Shown piece by piece: positions 8,323 through 16,529 of a DNA stretch of 64,000 nt. A model generated the notes under the pieces. The model saw only the letters and a program-made list of their open reading frames with translations. It was not told the origin of the DNA and ran no database searches. How positions within the stretch are numbered: position 1 is the stretch's first letter; each line of letters starts with the position of its first letter. Origin of the DNA: Streptomyces hiroshimensis (lineage in GTDB: Bacteria > Actinomycetota > Actinomycetes > Streptomycetales > Streptomycetaceae); assembly GCF_014650335.1 (NCBI RefSeq), contig NZ_BMUT01000005.1, positions 62,001 to 126,000 of the forward strand, read 5' to 3'. The translations under genes and the position numbers were made by a program.

Positions 8323-9242
8323 CAGACCAGGTCCTCCGTCCCGGACTTGCGGATGTAGACGGTGACCATGGCGAGGATGGCGGCCATGAGGATGAAGGAC
8401 AGGGCGGCGGCGGTCGGGTAGTCCAGGACGCGCAGGAACTGGGACTGGATGACGTTGCCGATCATCTTCTGGTCGGTGGAGCCGAGCAGCTCGGCGTTGA
8501 TGTAGTCGCCCGTGGCGGGGATGAAGGTGAGCAGCGTGCCGGCGACGACGCCGGGCATGGACAGCGGGAAGGTCACCTTGCGGAAGGTCGTCAGCGGGCG
8601 GGCGTAGAGGTCGCCGGCCGCCTCGTGCAGCCGCGCGTCGATGCGCTCCAGGGACGTGTACAGCGGCAGGATCATGAACGGCAGGAAGTTGTAGGTCAGG
8701 CCGCAGACGACGGCGAGGGGCGTGGCGAGCACGCGGTGTCCCTCGGTGACGCCGAGGGCGTTGGTGACGTCGAGGACGTGCAGGCTCGCGAGGGCGGAGA
8801 CGACGGGGCCGCCGTCGGAGAGGATCGTCTTCCAGGCGAGGGTGCGGATCAGGAAGCTGGTGAAGAACGGCGCGATGACGAGGATCATCAGGACGTTGCG
8901 CCACCGGCCGGCCTTGAAGGCGATGAGGTAGGCCAGCGGATAGCCGAGGGCGAGGCAGAGCGCCGTGGCGGTCGCGGCGTAGGCGACGGAGCGCAGGAAC
9001 TGGGGGTAGTACTCGGTCAGGGCGTCCCAGTACGTGGCGAAGTGCCAGGTGACGTCGAAGCCCTCTTCGAGCGATCCGGTCTGCACCGAGGTGGACGCCT
9101 GGTAGACGAGCGGGGCGGCGAAGAAGACGAGCAGCCACAGGATGCCGGGGAGCAGCAGCCAGTACGGGATGAGCTTCCTGCCCCGTGCGGCCGTGGGGAG
9201 GGGCGCGGGGGGCGCAGGGGGCTGGTCGGTGACGAGTGCCAT
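8322..9242 (-). CDS. potB: Spermidine/putrescine ABC permease
   Basis: A 306-residue permease beginning [20 protein letters not shown], with an N-terminal Pro-rich tail and then six membrane segments starting at YWLLLPGILWLLVFF. The coupling loop reads HEAAGDLYARPLTTFRKVTFP. Its ATG overlaps the potA stop (TGATG). PotB-like membership is clear from GDYINAELLG and from context. Confidence 0.88.
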   Translation of the reverse strand: MALVTDQPPAPPAPLPTAARGRKLIPYWLLLPGILWLLVFFAAPLVYQASTSVQTGSLEEGFDVTWHFATYWDALTEYYPQFLRSVAYAATATALCLALGYPLAYLIAFKAGRWRNVLMILVIAPFFTSFLIRTLAWKTILSDGGPVVSALASLHVLDVTNALGVTEGHRVLATPLAVVCGLTYNFLPFMILPLYTSLERIDARLHEAAGDLYARPLTTFRKVTFPLSMPGVVAGTLLTFIPATGDYINAELLGSTDQKMIGNVIQSQFLRVLDYPTAAALSFILMAAILAMVTVYIRKSGTEDLV

Positions 9243-10405
9243 CAGGTGCCCTCCCCCGCGTCCGTGCCCGCCTCGATGCTCTGTGCGGCGTCCAGGCCGA
9301 AGCTGTGCCCGGGGTTCCAGTGCAGGACGACGTCGGCGCCCGGGGCGAGACGGCTGTCGCGCTCGATGTTCTGCTCGTAGACGGACAGGCCTGTGGCCAC
9401 GGGGCTGTCGACGAGGTACTGGGTGGAGACGCCGATGAAGCTCGACGCGGTGATGCGGCCGTGGACGCGGTTGCGGCCCTCGGGAACGGTGCCGGCGTCC
9501 TCGGCGTGCGTCAGGGTGATCTTCTCCGGCCGTATGCCGACGAGGAGCTTCCCGCCCGCCTGGGGGGCGGTGGTACATCGCGCACGGGGCAGGGCGAGTT
9601 TGGTATCCGCGGCGCGCAGGACGAGGGTGTCGCCGGAGGCGTCGAGGACTTCGGCGGTGATGAGGTTCGAGGTGCCGAGGAAGTTGGCGACGAAGGTGGT
9701 GCGGGGGGTCTCGTAGAGGTCGGCGGGGGCGCCGAGCTGTTCGACCCGGCCGGCGTTCATGACCGCGACCGTGTCGGCCATGGTCATGGCCTCCTCCTGG
9801 TCGTGGGTGACGTGGATGAAGGTGATGCCGACCTCGGTCTGGATGCGCTTGAGCTCCAGCTGCATCTGGCGGCGCAGCTTGAGGTCGAGGGCACCGAGGG
9901 GCTCGTCGAGCAGCAGCACCCGGGGGTGGTTGATCAGGGCGCGGGCGACCGCCACGCGCTGCTGCTGGCCGCCGGAGAGCTGGTGGGGCTTGCGGCGGGC
10001 GAAGTCGCCGAGCTGGACGAGGTCGAGCATGTCGCCGACCTGCTTCTTGACGGACTTGATGCCGCGGCGGCGCAGGCCGAAGGCGACGTTCTCGTAGATG
10101 TCGAGGTGCGGGAAGAGCGCGTAGCTCTGGAAGACGGTGTTGACGGGGCGCTTGTGCGGGGGGAGGCCGGTGACGTCCTGGCCGGCGAGCCGGACGGTGC
10201 CGGTGGTGGGCTGCTCCAGGCCGGCGATCATGCGCAGGGTGGTGGTCTTGCCGCAGCCTGAGGCGCCGAGCAGGGCGAAGAAGGAGCCGGCGGGGACGCT
10301 GAGGTCGAGCGGGTGGACGGCGGTGAAGGCGCCGTAGCTCTTGCTGATGGCGGTGAGGCGGACGTCCGTGCCGCTGCTGCTGTCGGTCGGGGCGGTTGTT
10401 GTCAT
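9242..10405 (-). CDS. potA: Spermidine/putrescine ABC transporter ATPase
   Basis: A 387-residue ATPase with Walker A GASGCGKT (47-54), Q-loop [10 protein letters not shown], signature [15 protein letters not shown] (from 143), Walker [13 protein letters not shown] and H-loop [16 protein letters not shown]-terminal TOBE-type regulatory region follows. I chose the ATG at 10405. A GTG at 10450 would add 15 residues without family support, and neither start has a strong ribosome site. It energises uptake of the polyamine delivered by PotD. Confidence 0.9.
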   Translation of the reverse strand: MTTTAPTDSSSGTDVRLTAISKSYGAFTAVHPLDLSVPAGSFFALLGASGCGKTTTLRMIAGLEQPTTGTVRLAGQDVTGLPPHKRPVNTVFQSYALFPHLDIYENVAFGLRRRGIKSVKKQVGDMLDLVQLGDFARRKPHQLSGGQQQRVAVARALINHPRVLLLDEPLGALDLKLRRQMQLELKRIQTEVGITFIHVTHDQEEAMTMADTVAVMNAGRVEQLGAPADLYETPRTTFVANFLGTSNLITAEVLDASGDTLVLRAADTKLALPRARCTTAPQAGGKLLVGIRPEKITLTHAEDAGTVPEGRNRVHGRITASSFIGVSTQYLVDSPVATGLSVYEQNIERDSRLAPGADVVLHWNPGHSFGLDAAQSIEAGTDAGEGT

Positions 10406-10515
10406 GGGTCTTCGGTCCAGGGGTCTCGGGGGCGTGAGCACGTGCGGCACGTACAGCCGCGTACGTTCTCATATGTCCGGGGCCGGGCGCCGCGCCGGTG
10501 GCCCGTTTCGGCGGG

Positions 10516-11712
10516 TCAGGCGCCGGTGAGCTCGGAGAAGGCGGCCTCGAACGCCTTGTCCTCGGCGGCGGTCAGGGAGCGGAAGGCATGGGCCTTCGCC
10601 AGCATCGCCTCGCTGGGGATGATCAGGCTGTTGTCGGCCAGCCGCTTGTCGATCTTCGCGAGCTCGTCCCGCAGCCCGGCGACCGGGCTGACGTAGTTGA
10701 TGGCGGCGGCGAGCCGCGCGGCGATCTTGGGCTGGTAGTAGTAATCGATGAGGCGCTCGGCGTTCCTCTGGTGGCGGGCGGTGCGGGGGACCAGAAGATT
10801 GTCGCTGGAAAGCATGTAGCCCGCGTCCGGGATCGCGTAGCGGATGTCGGCGTTGTCGGCCTGAAGCTGTACGAGGTCTCCCGCCCAGGCGATGCAGGCG
10901 GCGATGTCGCCCTTGTTGAGGTCGCCCGTGTAGTCGTTGCCGGTGAAGCGGCGGATCTGTCCGCGGTCGCGGGCCCGGCGCAGCCGTGTGACGGCGGCGT
11001 CGTATTCCTCGGCGGTGACGTCTTCGGGCCTCTTGCCCATGTCGAGGAGTGTGAGACCGGCCGTGTCGCGCATTTCGGAGAGCAATCCGACCCGCCCTTT
11101 GAGCCGGGGGTCGTCCAGGAGCTGGGACACGGAGTCGACGGTGCGGCCGCCGGTGGCCTTGCGGTTGTAGGCGATGACGGCGGGAATGCCGGTCCACGGA
11201 TAGGAGTGGACGCGCCCGGGGTCCCAGTCGGGGGCACGGAATCCCGGGGCGAGATTGGCGTAGGCGTTGGGCATGTGCGCCGCGTCGAGCCGCCGGGCCC
11301 AGCCGAGCCTGATCATGCGGCCGGCCATCCAGTCGGTGACGCAGATCAGGTCCCGGCCTATGTCCTGGCCGGCGGCGAGCTGTTTGCTGACCTTGCCGAA
11401 GAATTCGACGTTGTCGTTGATGTCCTCGGTGTACGTGACCTCGACGCCGGTCGAGCGCCTGAAGTCGTCGAGCGTGGGGCGGCTTGTGCCGTCCGAGCCG
11501 ATGTCGATGTACTCGGTCCAGTTGGAGAAGGCGAGGGTCCGCTCGTGGGCCGAGCGGTCCTCGGAGGCGCCCAGGGCGCCGTCTGGGCGCCCGGCAGGCT
11601 GGATGCCGCAGCCGGCCAGGGACGCGAGCGCGCCGGCGGCGAGTGCGCCCGCTCCGCCCGCCCTCAGCAGAGTCCGCCGGTTCACGGTGGTCCGTGGCTG
11701 GTAGCGCTCCAT
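10516..11712 (-). CDS. potD: Polyamine-binding lipoprotein, first PotD
   Basis: A 398-residue extracellular solute-binding protein and first gene of the operon. The signal is of the twin-arginine lipoprotein type: NRRTLLRAGGAGALAAG, then the lipobox LAGC. The mature part has the PotD hallmarks FSNWTEYIDIG, GRDLICVTDWMAGRMIRLGW and FTGNDYTGDLNKGDIAACIAW. The ATG at 11712 places the RR motif in the n-region. A predicted operator lies 67 bp upstream (11779-11797). It is clearly homologous to the orphan protein at 18404-19591. Confidence 0.9.
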   Translation of the reverse strand: MERYQPRTTVNRRTLLRAGGAGALAAGALASLAGCGIQPAGRPDGALGASEDRSAHERTLAFSNWTEYIDIGSDGTSRPTLDDFRRSTGVEVTYTEDINDNVEFFGKVSKQLAAGQDIGRDLICVTDWMAGRMIRLGWARRLDAAHMPNAYANLAPGFRAPDWDPGRVHSYPWTGIPAVIAYNRKATGGRTVDSVSQLLDDPRLKGRVGLLSEMRDTAGLTLLDMGKRPEDVTAEEYDAAVTRLRRARDRGQIRRFTGNDYTGDLNKGDIAACIAWAGDLVQLQADNADIRYAIPDAGYMLSSDNLLVPRTARHQRNAERLIDYYYQPKIAARLAAAINYVSPVAGLRDELAKIDKRLADNSLIIPSEAMLAKAHAFRSLTAAEDKAFEAAFSELTGA

Positions 11713-11938
11713 GCAAGGTGCCCTTTCCGTAGCTCCAACGGACTTTGAGCGAGGATCCTGGCAGAGCAACCCGGCCTGAACAAGGGATTCCGTTGTTGCC
11801 TTTTGGTTACGCAACAGTTCCACGACTCACATGGATCATCCAGCCATGGACCTGCCAACCTGGTGCCTGCTCACAGGGGAGCAAGCGGGCAGCACAAATC
11901 CGCTCGCGGCGCGGAACAGAACGGAACGGGGAAAACCG
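11713..11938. promoter_or_regulatory. Divergent promoter region of potD and the phospholipase gene
   Basis: A 226-bp gap containing the candidate Lrp-type operator at 11779-11797 (listed separately) and a comparatively AT-rich stretch at about 11790-11835. Both promoters should lie here. I could not assign a -35/-10 pair with confidence. Confidence 0.4.
11779..11797. promoter_or_regulatory. Candidate operator, AACAAGGGATTCCGTTGTT
   Basis: An inverted repeat, AACAA/TTGTT, around GGGATTCCG. Twelve bases (GATTCCGTTGTT) recur exactly, inverted, at 21419-21430 before the Lrp-type regulator. GATTCCGT recurs with a near-identical left flank at 14117-14131 before the first aldehyde dehydrogenase. 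It is likely a binding site of the Lrp/AsnC regulator encoded at 21495. Confidence 0.6.
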
Positions 11939-12397
11939 TTGGGTTACAGAAAAAGAATGACAGTCGTCGCGACACTGGGCGCCGCACTGCTCATGGGGGC
12001 CGTGGCCGAACCGGCGATCGCCGAACCGTCATCGAAACCTCCGCTCCAGGCGTACACCGACAAACTGCTCTTCGCCTATTCGATGGACCAGTTCCAGTCC
12101 GTACGCAACAACAAGGGCCGCAGCGACAAGCTCGACTGGTCGTCGGACGGCTGCTCCTGGGCGCCCGACAGGCCCATGGGCTTCAACTTTCTGCCGTCCT
12201 GCCAGCGGCATGACTTCGGCTACCGGAACTACAAGAAGCAGGGCCGGTTCGACCACGGCACGCGTCTCGCCGTGGACAACAATTTCAAGGCGGACCTGTA
12301 CGCCTACTGCCGGACCCTGGCCAAGGCGAAAATCGGCAGCTGCGAGTACTGGGCCCGGGTCTACTACGACAAGGTCCGCGAACACGGCGGCCCGTGA
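11939..12397 (+). CDS. Secreted phospholipase A2
   Basis: A small secreted enzyme of the prokaryotic phospholipase A2 family. The active-site CQRHDFGYRNY carries the catalytic His-Asp pair. Four cysteines (DGCSW, PSCQR, AYCRT, GSCEY) match the two disulfides of the Streptomyces violaceoruber enzyme. A signal peptide reads GYRKRMTVVATLG followed by ALLMGAVAEPAIA. I placed the start at TTG 11939, because it keeps the basic n-region and follows a GGGG-rich site. ATG 11957 is the alternative. It hydrolyses the sn-2 ester of phospholipids outside the cell. Confidence 0.82.
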   Translation: MGYRKRMTVVATLGAALLMGAVAEPAIAEPSSKPPLQAYTDKLLFAYSMDQFQSVRNNKGRSDKLDWSSDGCSWAPDRPMGFNFLPSCQRHDFGYRNYKKQGRFDHGTRLAVDNNFKADLYAYCRTLAKAKIGSCEYWARVYYDKVREHGGP

Positions 12398-12420
12398 ATC
12401 CGGGCCGGCATGAGGACCGG

Positions 12421-12498
12421 GGTACGAGAACCAGCACCAGGACCCGTACGAGAACCGGCAGGAGAGCCGGCACCGGACGGCACGAGAACCGGCCTGGA
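12421..12498. repeat. Degenerate GTACGAGAACCGGCA repeat
   Basis: Three imperfect copies of (G/C)(T/C)ACGAGAACC(G/A)GC in the gap between the convergent phospholipase and dehydrogenase genes, with further AGAGCCGGCACCGG pieces between them. It is probably a small decayed minisatellite. I see no hairpin strong enough to call a terminator. Confidence 0.5.
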
Positions 12499-12507
12499 AA
12501 CAGAATG

Positions 12508-14031
12508 TCAGCCCAGGGTGAATACGGTCCGGTGCCAGGGCTTGCGAGCCGCTGCGGTGTTGTCGGACATGACGTGTTTGATCTGGGTGTATTCCTCGAA
12601 GGAATACACGGACATGTCCTTTCCGTAGCCTGATGCCCGGTAACCGCCGTGCGGCATCTCGCTGATGATCGGGATGTGGTCGTTGACCCACACGCAGCCC
12701 GCCTTGATCTCCCTGGTGGCCCGCCCCGTGCGGTAGACGTCCCGGCTCCATGCGGAGGCCGCCAGCCCGTACGGCGTGTCGTTGGCGAGCGCGATGCCCT
12801 CGTCATCGCCGTCGAAGGGCAGCACGACGAGCACAGGGCCGAAAATCTCGTCCTGGACGATCTCGCTGGACTGAGCGGCTCCTGTGACGAGCGTGGGGCG
12901 GTAGTACGCGCCCTTGGCCAGTTCCCCCGCGGGCGCCGTACCGCCGGTGACCACGGTGGCGTACGAGCGCGCCCGGTCCACGAAGCCGGCGACGCGGTCA
13001 CGCTGGGCGTACGAGACGAGCGGGCCGAGGTCGGTGGCGGGATCGAAGGGGTCGCCGAGGCGCACGGACGTCATCAGGTCGGCGACCCCGGAGACGAACG
13101 CGTCGTACAGGGGGCGCTGGACGTAGGCGCGGGTGGCGGCAGTGCAGTCCTGTCCGCTGTTGATGAGGGCACCGGCGACCGCCCCGTGCACGGCCGCCTC
13201 GAGGTCGGCGTCGTCGAAGACGACGAACGGGGCCTTGCCGCCGAGTTCGAGATGGAGCCGCTTGACCGTCCTCGTGGCGATCTCGGCGACGCGCCTGCCG
13301 ACCGCTGTCGATCCGGTGAACGAGGTCATGGCGACGTCCGGGTGGCCCACGAGGCGCTCCCCCGCATCCGGGCCGGCCCCGCAGACCACGTTCACTACGC
13401 CGTCGGGGATACCGGCCTCGGTGGCCGCCTGAGCGAACAGCAACGACGTCAGGGGCGTCAGCTCGGCGGGCTTGAGCACGATCGTGTTGCCCGCCGCGAC
13501 CGCCGGGAGGACCTTCCATGCGGCCATTTGCAGGGGGTAGTTCCATGGCGCGATCGAACCCACCACGCCGATCGGCTCACGACGCACGTAGGAGGTGTGG
13601 TCGGCGCTGTACTCACCCGCGGAGCGGCCTTCCAGGTGGCGCGCCGCGCCCGCGAAGAAGGCGGTGTTGTCCACGGTGCCCGGGACGTCGAATCCGGTGC
13701 TGAGGCGGATCGGCTTGCCGCACTGGACCGACTCCGCACGGGCGAACTCCTCCGCGCGGCCCGCAAGCACATCCGCGAACCGGTGCAGTGCGTCGGAGCG
13801 CTCCCCGGGGGTCGCTCCCGCCCACGCGGGAAAGGCCCCCTTGGCGGCCTCGACGGCGGCGTCCACGTCCTCCGGGCCAGCCGGCTCGTACCGGAGGATC
13901 TCTTCGCCCGTGGCGGGGTCCACGACCGCGTGCATGCGGCCCGAGGTGCCGGGGCGCAGCCGGCCGCCGATGTACTGGGCTCCGCCGGCGAACCGCTCCG
14001 CCGCATCGAACCGCTGATCCGTCGCGCCCAT
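12508..14031 (-). CDS. Aminobutyraldehyde-type dehydrogenase 1
   Basis: An NAD(P)-dependent aldehyde dehydrogenase of 507 residues. The catalytic cysteine is C296 in NSGQDCTAATR, the general base E262 is in LHLELGGKAP, and the cofactor-site segment is APWNYPLQMAAWK. An AGAGGAG ribosome site is 7 nt before the ATG at 14031. Gene context and similarity to the copy at 19878 point to oxidation of 4-aminobutyraldehyde to GABA, feeding GabT. The exact aldehyde is not provable from sequence. It is preceded by the GATTCCGTCGCAG inverted repeat. Confidence 0.88.
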   Translation of the reverse strand: MGATDQRFDAAERFAGGAQYIGGRLRPGTSGRMHAVVDPATGEEILRYEPAGPEDVDAAVEAAKGAFPAWAGATPGERSDALHRFADVLAGRAEEFARAESVQCGKPIRLSTGFDVPGTVDNTAFFAGAARHLEGRSAGEYSADHTSYVRREPIGVVGSIAPWNYPLQMAAWKVLPAVAAGNTIVLKPAELTPLTSLLFAQAATEAGIPDGVVNVVCGAGPDAGERLVGHPDVAMTSFTGSTAVGRRVAEIATRTVKRLHLELGGKAPFVVFDDADLEAAVHGAVAGALINSGQDCTAATRAYVQRPLYDAFVSGVADLMTSVRLGDPFDPATDLGPLVSYAQRDRVAGFVDRARSYATVVTGGTAPAGELAKGAYYRPTLVTGAAQSSEIVQDEIFGPVLVVLPFDGDDEGIALANDTPYGLAASAWSRDVYRTGRATREIKAGCVWVNDHIPIISEMPHGGYRASGYGKDMSVYSFEEYTQIKHVMSDNTAAARKPWHRTVFTLG

Positions 14032-14344
14032 CCGCACACTCCTCTGCCGGCTGCGCCCTCCTTGCGCTGCACCGCGCAGGCGCCCGGAGCCGATCCTGGC
14101 AGAGGAGACCGCAACCAACAAGGGATTCCGTCGCAGTCAGCCTGCCCTGCGACGGAATCGGTTAGCGGAGCGACTGAAGGACCGCCTCCCGGCGCCGCCC
14201 GGACCGGCCGGGCCGCCCGCACGAGGCCGGGAACCGGGACTCGGCCGGTGCAGCGCCGTGCCGTGCGTGCAGTGCGGTGCGCGTCGTGCCGTGCGTGCGG
14301 TGCCGTTCGGTGCATGCATCGCGCTGCAGTGACGGCTACAAGCC
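14032..14344. other. Intergenic region with operator and GTGC-rich tract
   Basis: A 313-bp gap upstream of the dehydrogenase. Its first part carries the operator at 14117-14159. From about 14240 to 14335 it is a degenerate GTGCGTGC/GTGCCGT tract ending at the DUF4190 gene. I see no gene in it. Confidence 0.5.
14117..14159. promoter_or_regulatory. Candidate Lrp-type operator with 13-bp inverted repeat
   Basis: GATTCCGTCGCAG at 14124-14136 is repeated exactly in inverted orientation at 14147-14159 (CTGCGACGGAATC), with a 10-bp spacer. The left copy is preceded by AACAAGG, as in the potD operator. Position and identity suggest two half-sites for the same regulator as at 11779 and 21419, about 90-130 bp before the dehydrogenase ATG. 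Confidence 0.6.
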
Positions 14345-14851
14345 TTACAAGCCGGCCCCGACGCCGAGGAGGCTCGCGAAGAAGGCGAACCACAGGACGG
14401 GGAGCACCAAGGCCACGATGCCCAGGACGATGCCGGTGGTCGCGGCGCTCCGGTTGGTCGCCTCACCCTTCGTGACCTTGGAGCGGCCCACGGCACCGAA
14501 GATGATGCCGAGGATGCCCAGGATCAACCCGAAGAACCACAGGAAGACCAGGAGGCTGCACACGGCGCCGATGATGCCGCAGACAAGGCCGGCGGTACCC
14601 ATGCCATTGCTGGGCTGTGCCGCGCCTGCGTAGCCGGCTACAGGGTAGGGCTGGACCGGCGGTGCGGAGGGGTAGCCGCTCTGCGCCGGGTAGGCACTCT
14701 GCGCCTGGGCGGGATATCCGCTCTGCCCCGGGTAGCTGCTTGGCGCCGGCTGGGCCTGGTTCGGGTAGCCGTAGCCGGGCGACTGGGGCGGCACGGGCGG
14801 CTGGGGCGGCGACTGCGGCGCCCCATAAGGATTCTGGTTGTAGTCAGACAT
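14345..14851 (-). CDS. DUF4190 membrane protein
   Basis: 168 residues. The first 85 are Pro/Gln/Tyr-rich with GYP repeats (YPGQSGYPAQAQSAYPAQSG). Two hydrophobic hairpins follow, separated by the DUF4190 signature GAVGRSKVTKGEATNRS. It is probably a small membrane protein with a disordered cytoplasmic tail. The biochemical role of the family is unknown. It has the same architecture as the protein at 15538-16410, and the two flank the NADAR gene. Confidence 0.8.
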   Translation of the reverse strand: MSDYNQNPYGAPQSPPQPPVPPQSPGYGYPNQAQPAPSSYPGQSGYPAQAQSAYPAQSGYPSAPPVQPYPVAGYAGAAQPSNGMGTAGLVCGIIGAVCSLLVFLWFFGLILGILGIIFGAVGRSKVTKGEATNRSAATTGIVLGIVALVLPVLWFAFFASLLGVGAGL

Positions 14852-14944
14852 AAGGAATGTCCCCTCCGTTGAACTGCGTCGGGCAATGCTATGGGGAACG
14901 GTCGTGCCCGGTCAGCCCAGTTCTGCTGCCGGGCGGATGCGAGA

Positions 14945-15586
14945 ATGACCGGCATGAAGATCAACGGGGACCGGCACGGATATGCGCACGCAGGAGAGCG
15001 TGCGGACGGACCGCGTTCGGTGGCGGAGCTGACAGCGGCCGTCGCCCGCGGCGAACAGTTCAAGTACGTCTATTTCTGGGGCCATCAGCCGCGACGGGAC
15101 GGCAGCATCGGAGCGAGCTGCTTCAGTCAGTGGTGGCCTTCGCCGTTCACGGTGGACGGCACCGTCTACGCCACGGCCGAGCACTGGATGATGGCCGGCA
15201 AGGCACGGCTCTTCGGCGACGCGGAGGCCGAGGCCGAGGCGATCGCCGCCTCACACCCCAAGCAGGCGAAGGACGCGGGCCGCAAGGTGCGCGGCTTCGA
15301 CGAGGAGACGTGGCGTCAGCACCGCTTCGAGCTGGTGGTGGAGGGCAGCGTCCAGAAGTTCGCCCAGGACGCGGCGCTGAGCGCCTACCTGCTGAGCACC
15401 GGTGAGCGGGTGCTGGTCGAGGCCAGCCCGCTCGACCGGGTCTGGGGCATCGGCCTGGCCGCCGATGACGAGCACGCCCAGGACCCCGCTCGCTGGCAGG
15501 GCGACAACCTCCTCGGCTTCGCGCTGATGGAGGCGCGTCAGCGGCTGGCGTCGCGGTCCACGAGCAGCACCGGCGCGGACAAGTAG
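14945..15586 (+). CDS. NADAR/YbiA-like N-glycosidase family protein
   Basis: A 213-residue protein of the NADAR (YbiA) family, seen in YVYFWGHQPRRDG, CFSQWWPSPFTVDG, TAEHWMMAGKARLF and the C-terminal NLLGFALMEAR. Characterised relatives cleave the N-glycosidic bond of early riboflavin intermediates, and some act on ADP-ribose derivatives. The ATG at 14945 is chosen because the protein fold begins soon after it. GTG/ATG starts further upstream only add a Cys-containing, non-family leader. The 3' end overlaps the convergent DUF4190 gene by 49 bp. Confidence 0.8.
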   Translation: MTGMKINGDRHGYAHAGERADGPRSVAELTAAVARGEQFKYVYFWGHQPRRDGSIGASCFSQWWPSPFTVDGTVYATAEHWMMAGKARLFGDAEAEAEAIAASHPKQAKDAGRKVRGFDEETWRQHRFELVVEGSVQKFAQDAALSAYLLSTGERVLVEASPLDRVWGIGLAADDEHAQDPARWQGDNLLGFALMEARQRLASRSTSSTGADK

Positions 15587-16410
15587 GCGCCGTACGTAGC
15601 GCCGGGCTCCTCGTCGGGCACGGGGCCGTCGCTGTCGTCGACATCGATGTTGATGTAGACGACGACCATCAGGACGGTGGCGACGAGCGCCGCGCAGCCG
15701 AGGATCAGCCCCGCGAGGGCCTGTCCGGGGTTCGTGGCCTCGCCGCCGCGCACCTTGGCGCGGCCCACGGCGCCGAAGACGACGGCCAGGATGCCCAGCA
15801 CCACCCCGAGCACGACGGTGGGCGAGAGCACCGTGCCGACGATGCCCAGCACGAGGGCTGCCAGCCCCAGGCCGTTGCTGGGCGCGGACTGCTGCGCATA
15901 GAGCGCTGACGCTGGATAGCCGTACGCGCCCGGCTGGTACGGCCCCGGCCCGTAGGGGCTTTGGCCGTACGGAGTCTGCATGCCGTACGGGGCAGTGGAG
16001 CCTGGGGCCCCGGAGAGGCCACCAGGTATTCCGTACAGCGCCTGGTCGTACGGGCTGCTGCGGTAGGCGCTGGGGGTGCCGGGGCCGGTCGGCGCGGGAG
16101 GCACGGGGGGAACGGAGCCGGGGGCGGGAGCGTGGGGCGGCTGCGGAGCCGCATGGGGCGGGGGCACGGCGTGGGGCGCCGTCTGCGCATGGGGCCCCGG
16201 CGGTGTCACGGCGGCATGGGGCGCGGCCGGCTGCGCATGGGGCCCGGACGGTGCCACAGCGGCATGGGGCGCAGGAACGGGCCCGGTCTGCTGCCCGGAC
16301 GCCGGCCGTGGGCCGGGCTTACCGAGTGCGACCCGCCGCTCCGGCGGAGCCCAGGGATCGGGTTCCCGCGGCTCGGACTGCTCATCGGCCCCGGCTGCCT
16401 TGTCAGACAT
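15538..16410 (-). CDS. DUF4190 membrane protein with long Pro/His/Ala tail
   Basis: 290 residues, starting MSDKAAGADEQSEPREPDPW after a GGGGAGGG ribosome site. Residues about 25-190 are low complexity, with at least seven PHA/PHAAV units and then YG-rich repeats. The C-terminal part has DUF4190 helices and the GRAKVRGGEATNPGQAL loop. The PHA units are encoded by the GCATGGGGC word on the other strand, so this gene is the densest coding cluster of that motif. Confidence 0.8.
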   Translation of the reverse strand: MSDKAAGADEQSEPREPDPWAPPERRVALGKPGPRPASGQQTGPVPAPHAAVAPSGPHAQPAAPHAAVTPPGPHAQTAPHAVPPPHAAPQPPHAPAPGSVPPVPPAPTGPGTPSAYRSSPYDQALYGIPGGLSGAPGSTAPYGMQTPYGQSPYGPGPYQPGAYGYPASALYAQQSAPSNGLGLAALVLGIVGTVLSPTVVLGVVLGILAVVFGAVGRAKVRGGEATNPGQALAGLILGCAALVATVLMVVVYINIDVDDSDGPVPDEEPGATYGAYLSAPVLLVDRDASR

Positions 16411-16529
16411 AGCCCTCCCCAGTCGATACCCAGTCATGCTAAGGCCTGAGGACAACCGTCGCGTACGTCCCGCATACGATGAACGGCACCCGTCGACCGG
16501 CACCAGCCGACCGCGCCATGGAGGCACGC

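Noticed and set aside
12421..12498. Terminator between the phospholipase and dehydrogenase genes
   Set aside because: The repeated GAGAACCGGC units are direct, not inverted, and I found no stem longer than about six pairs.
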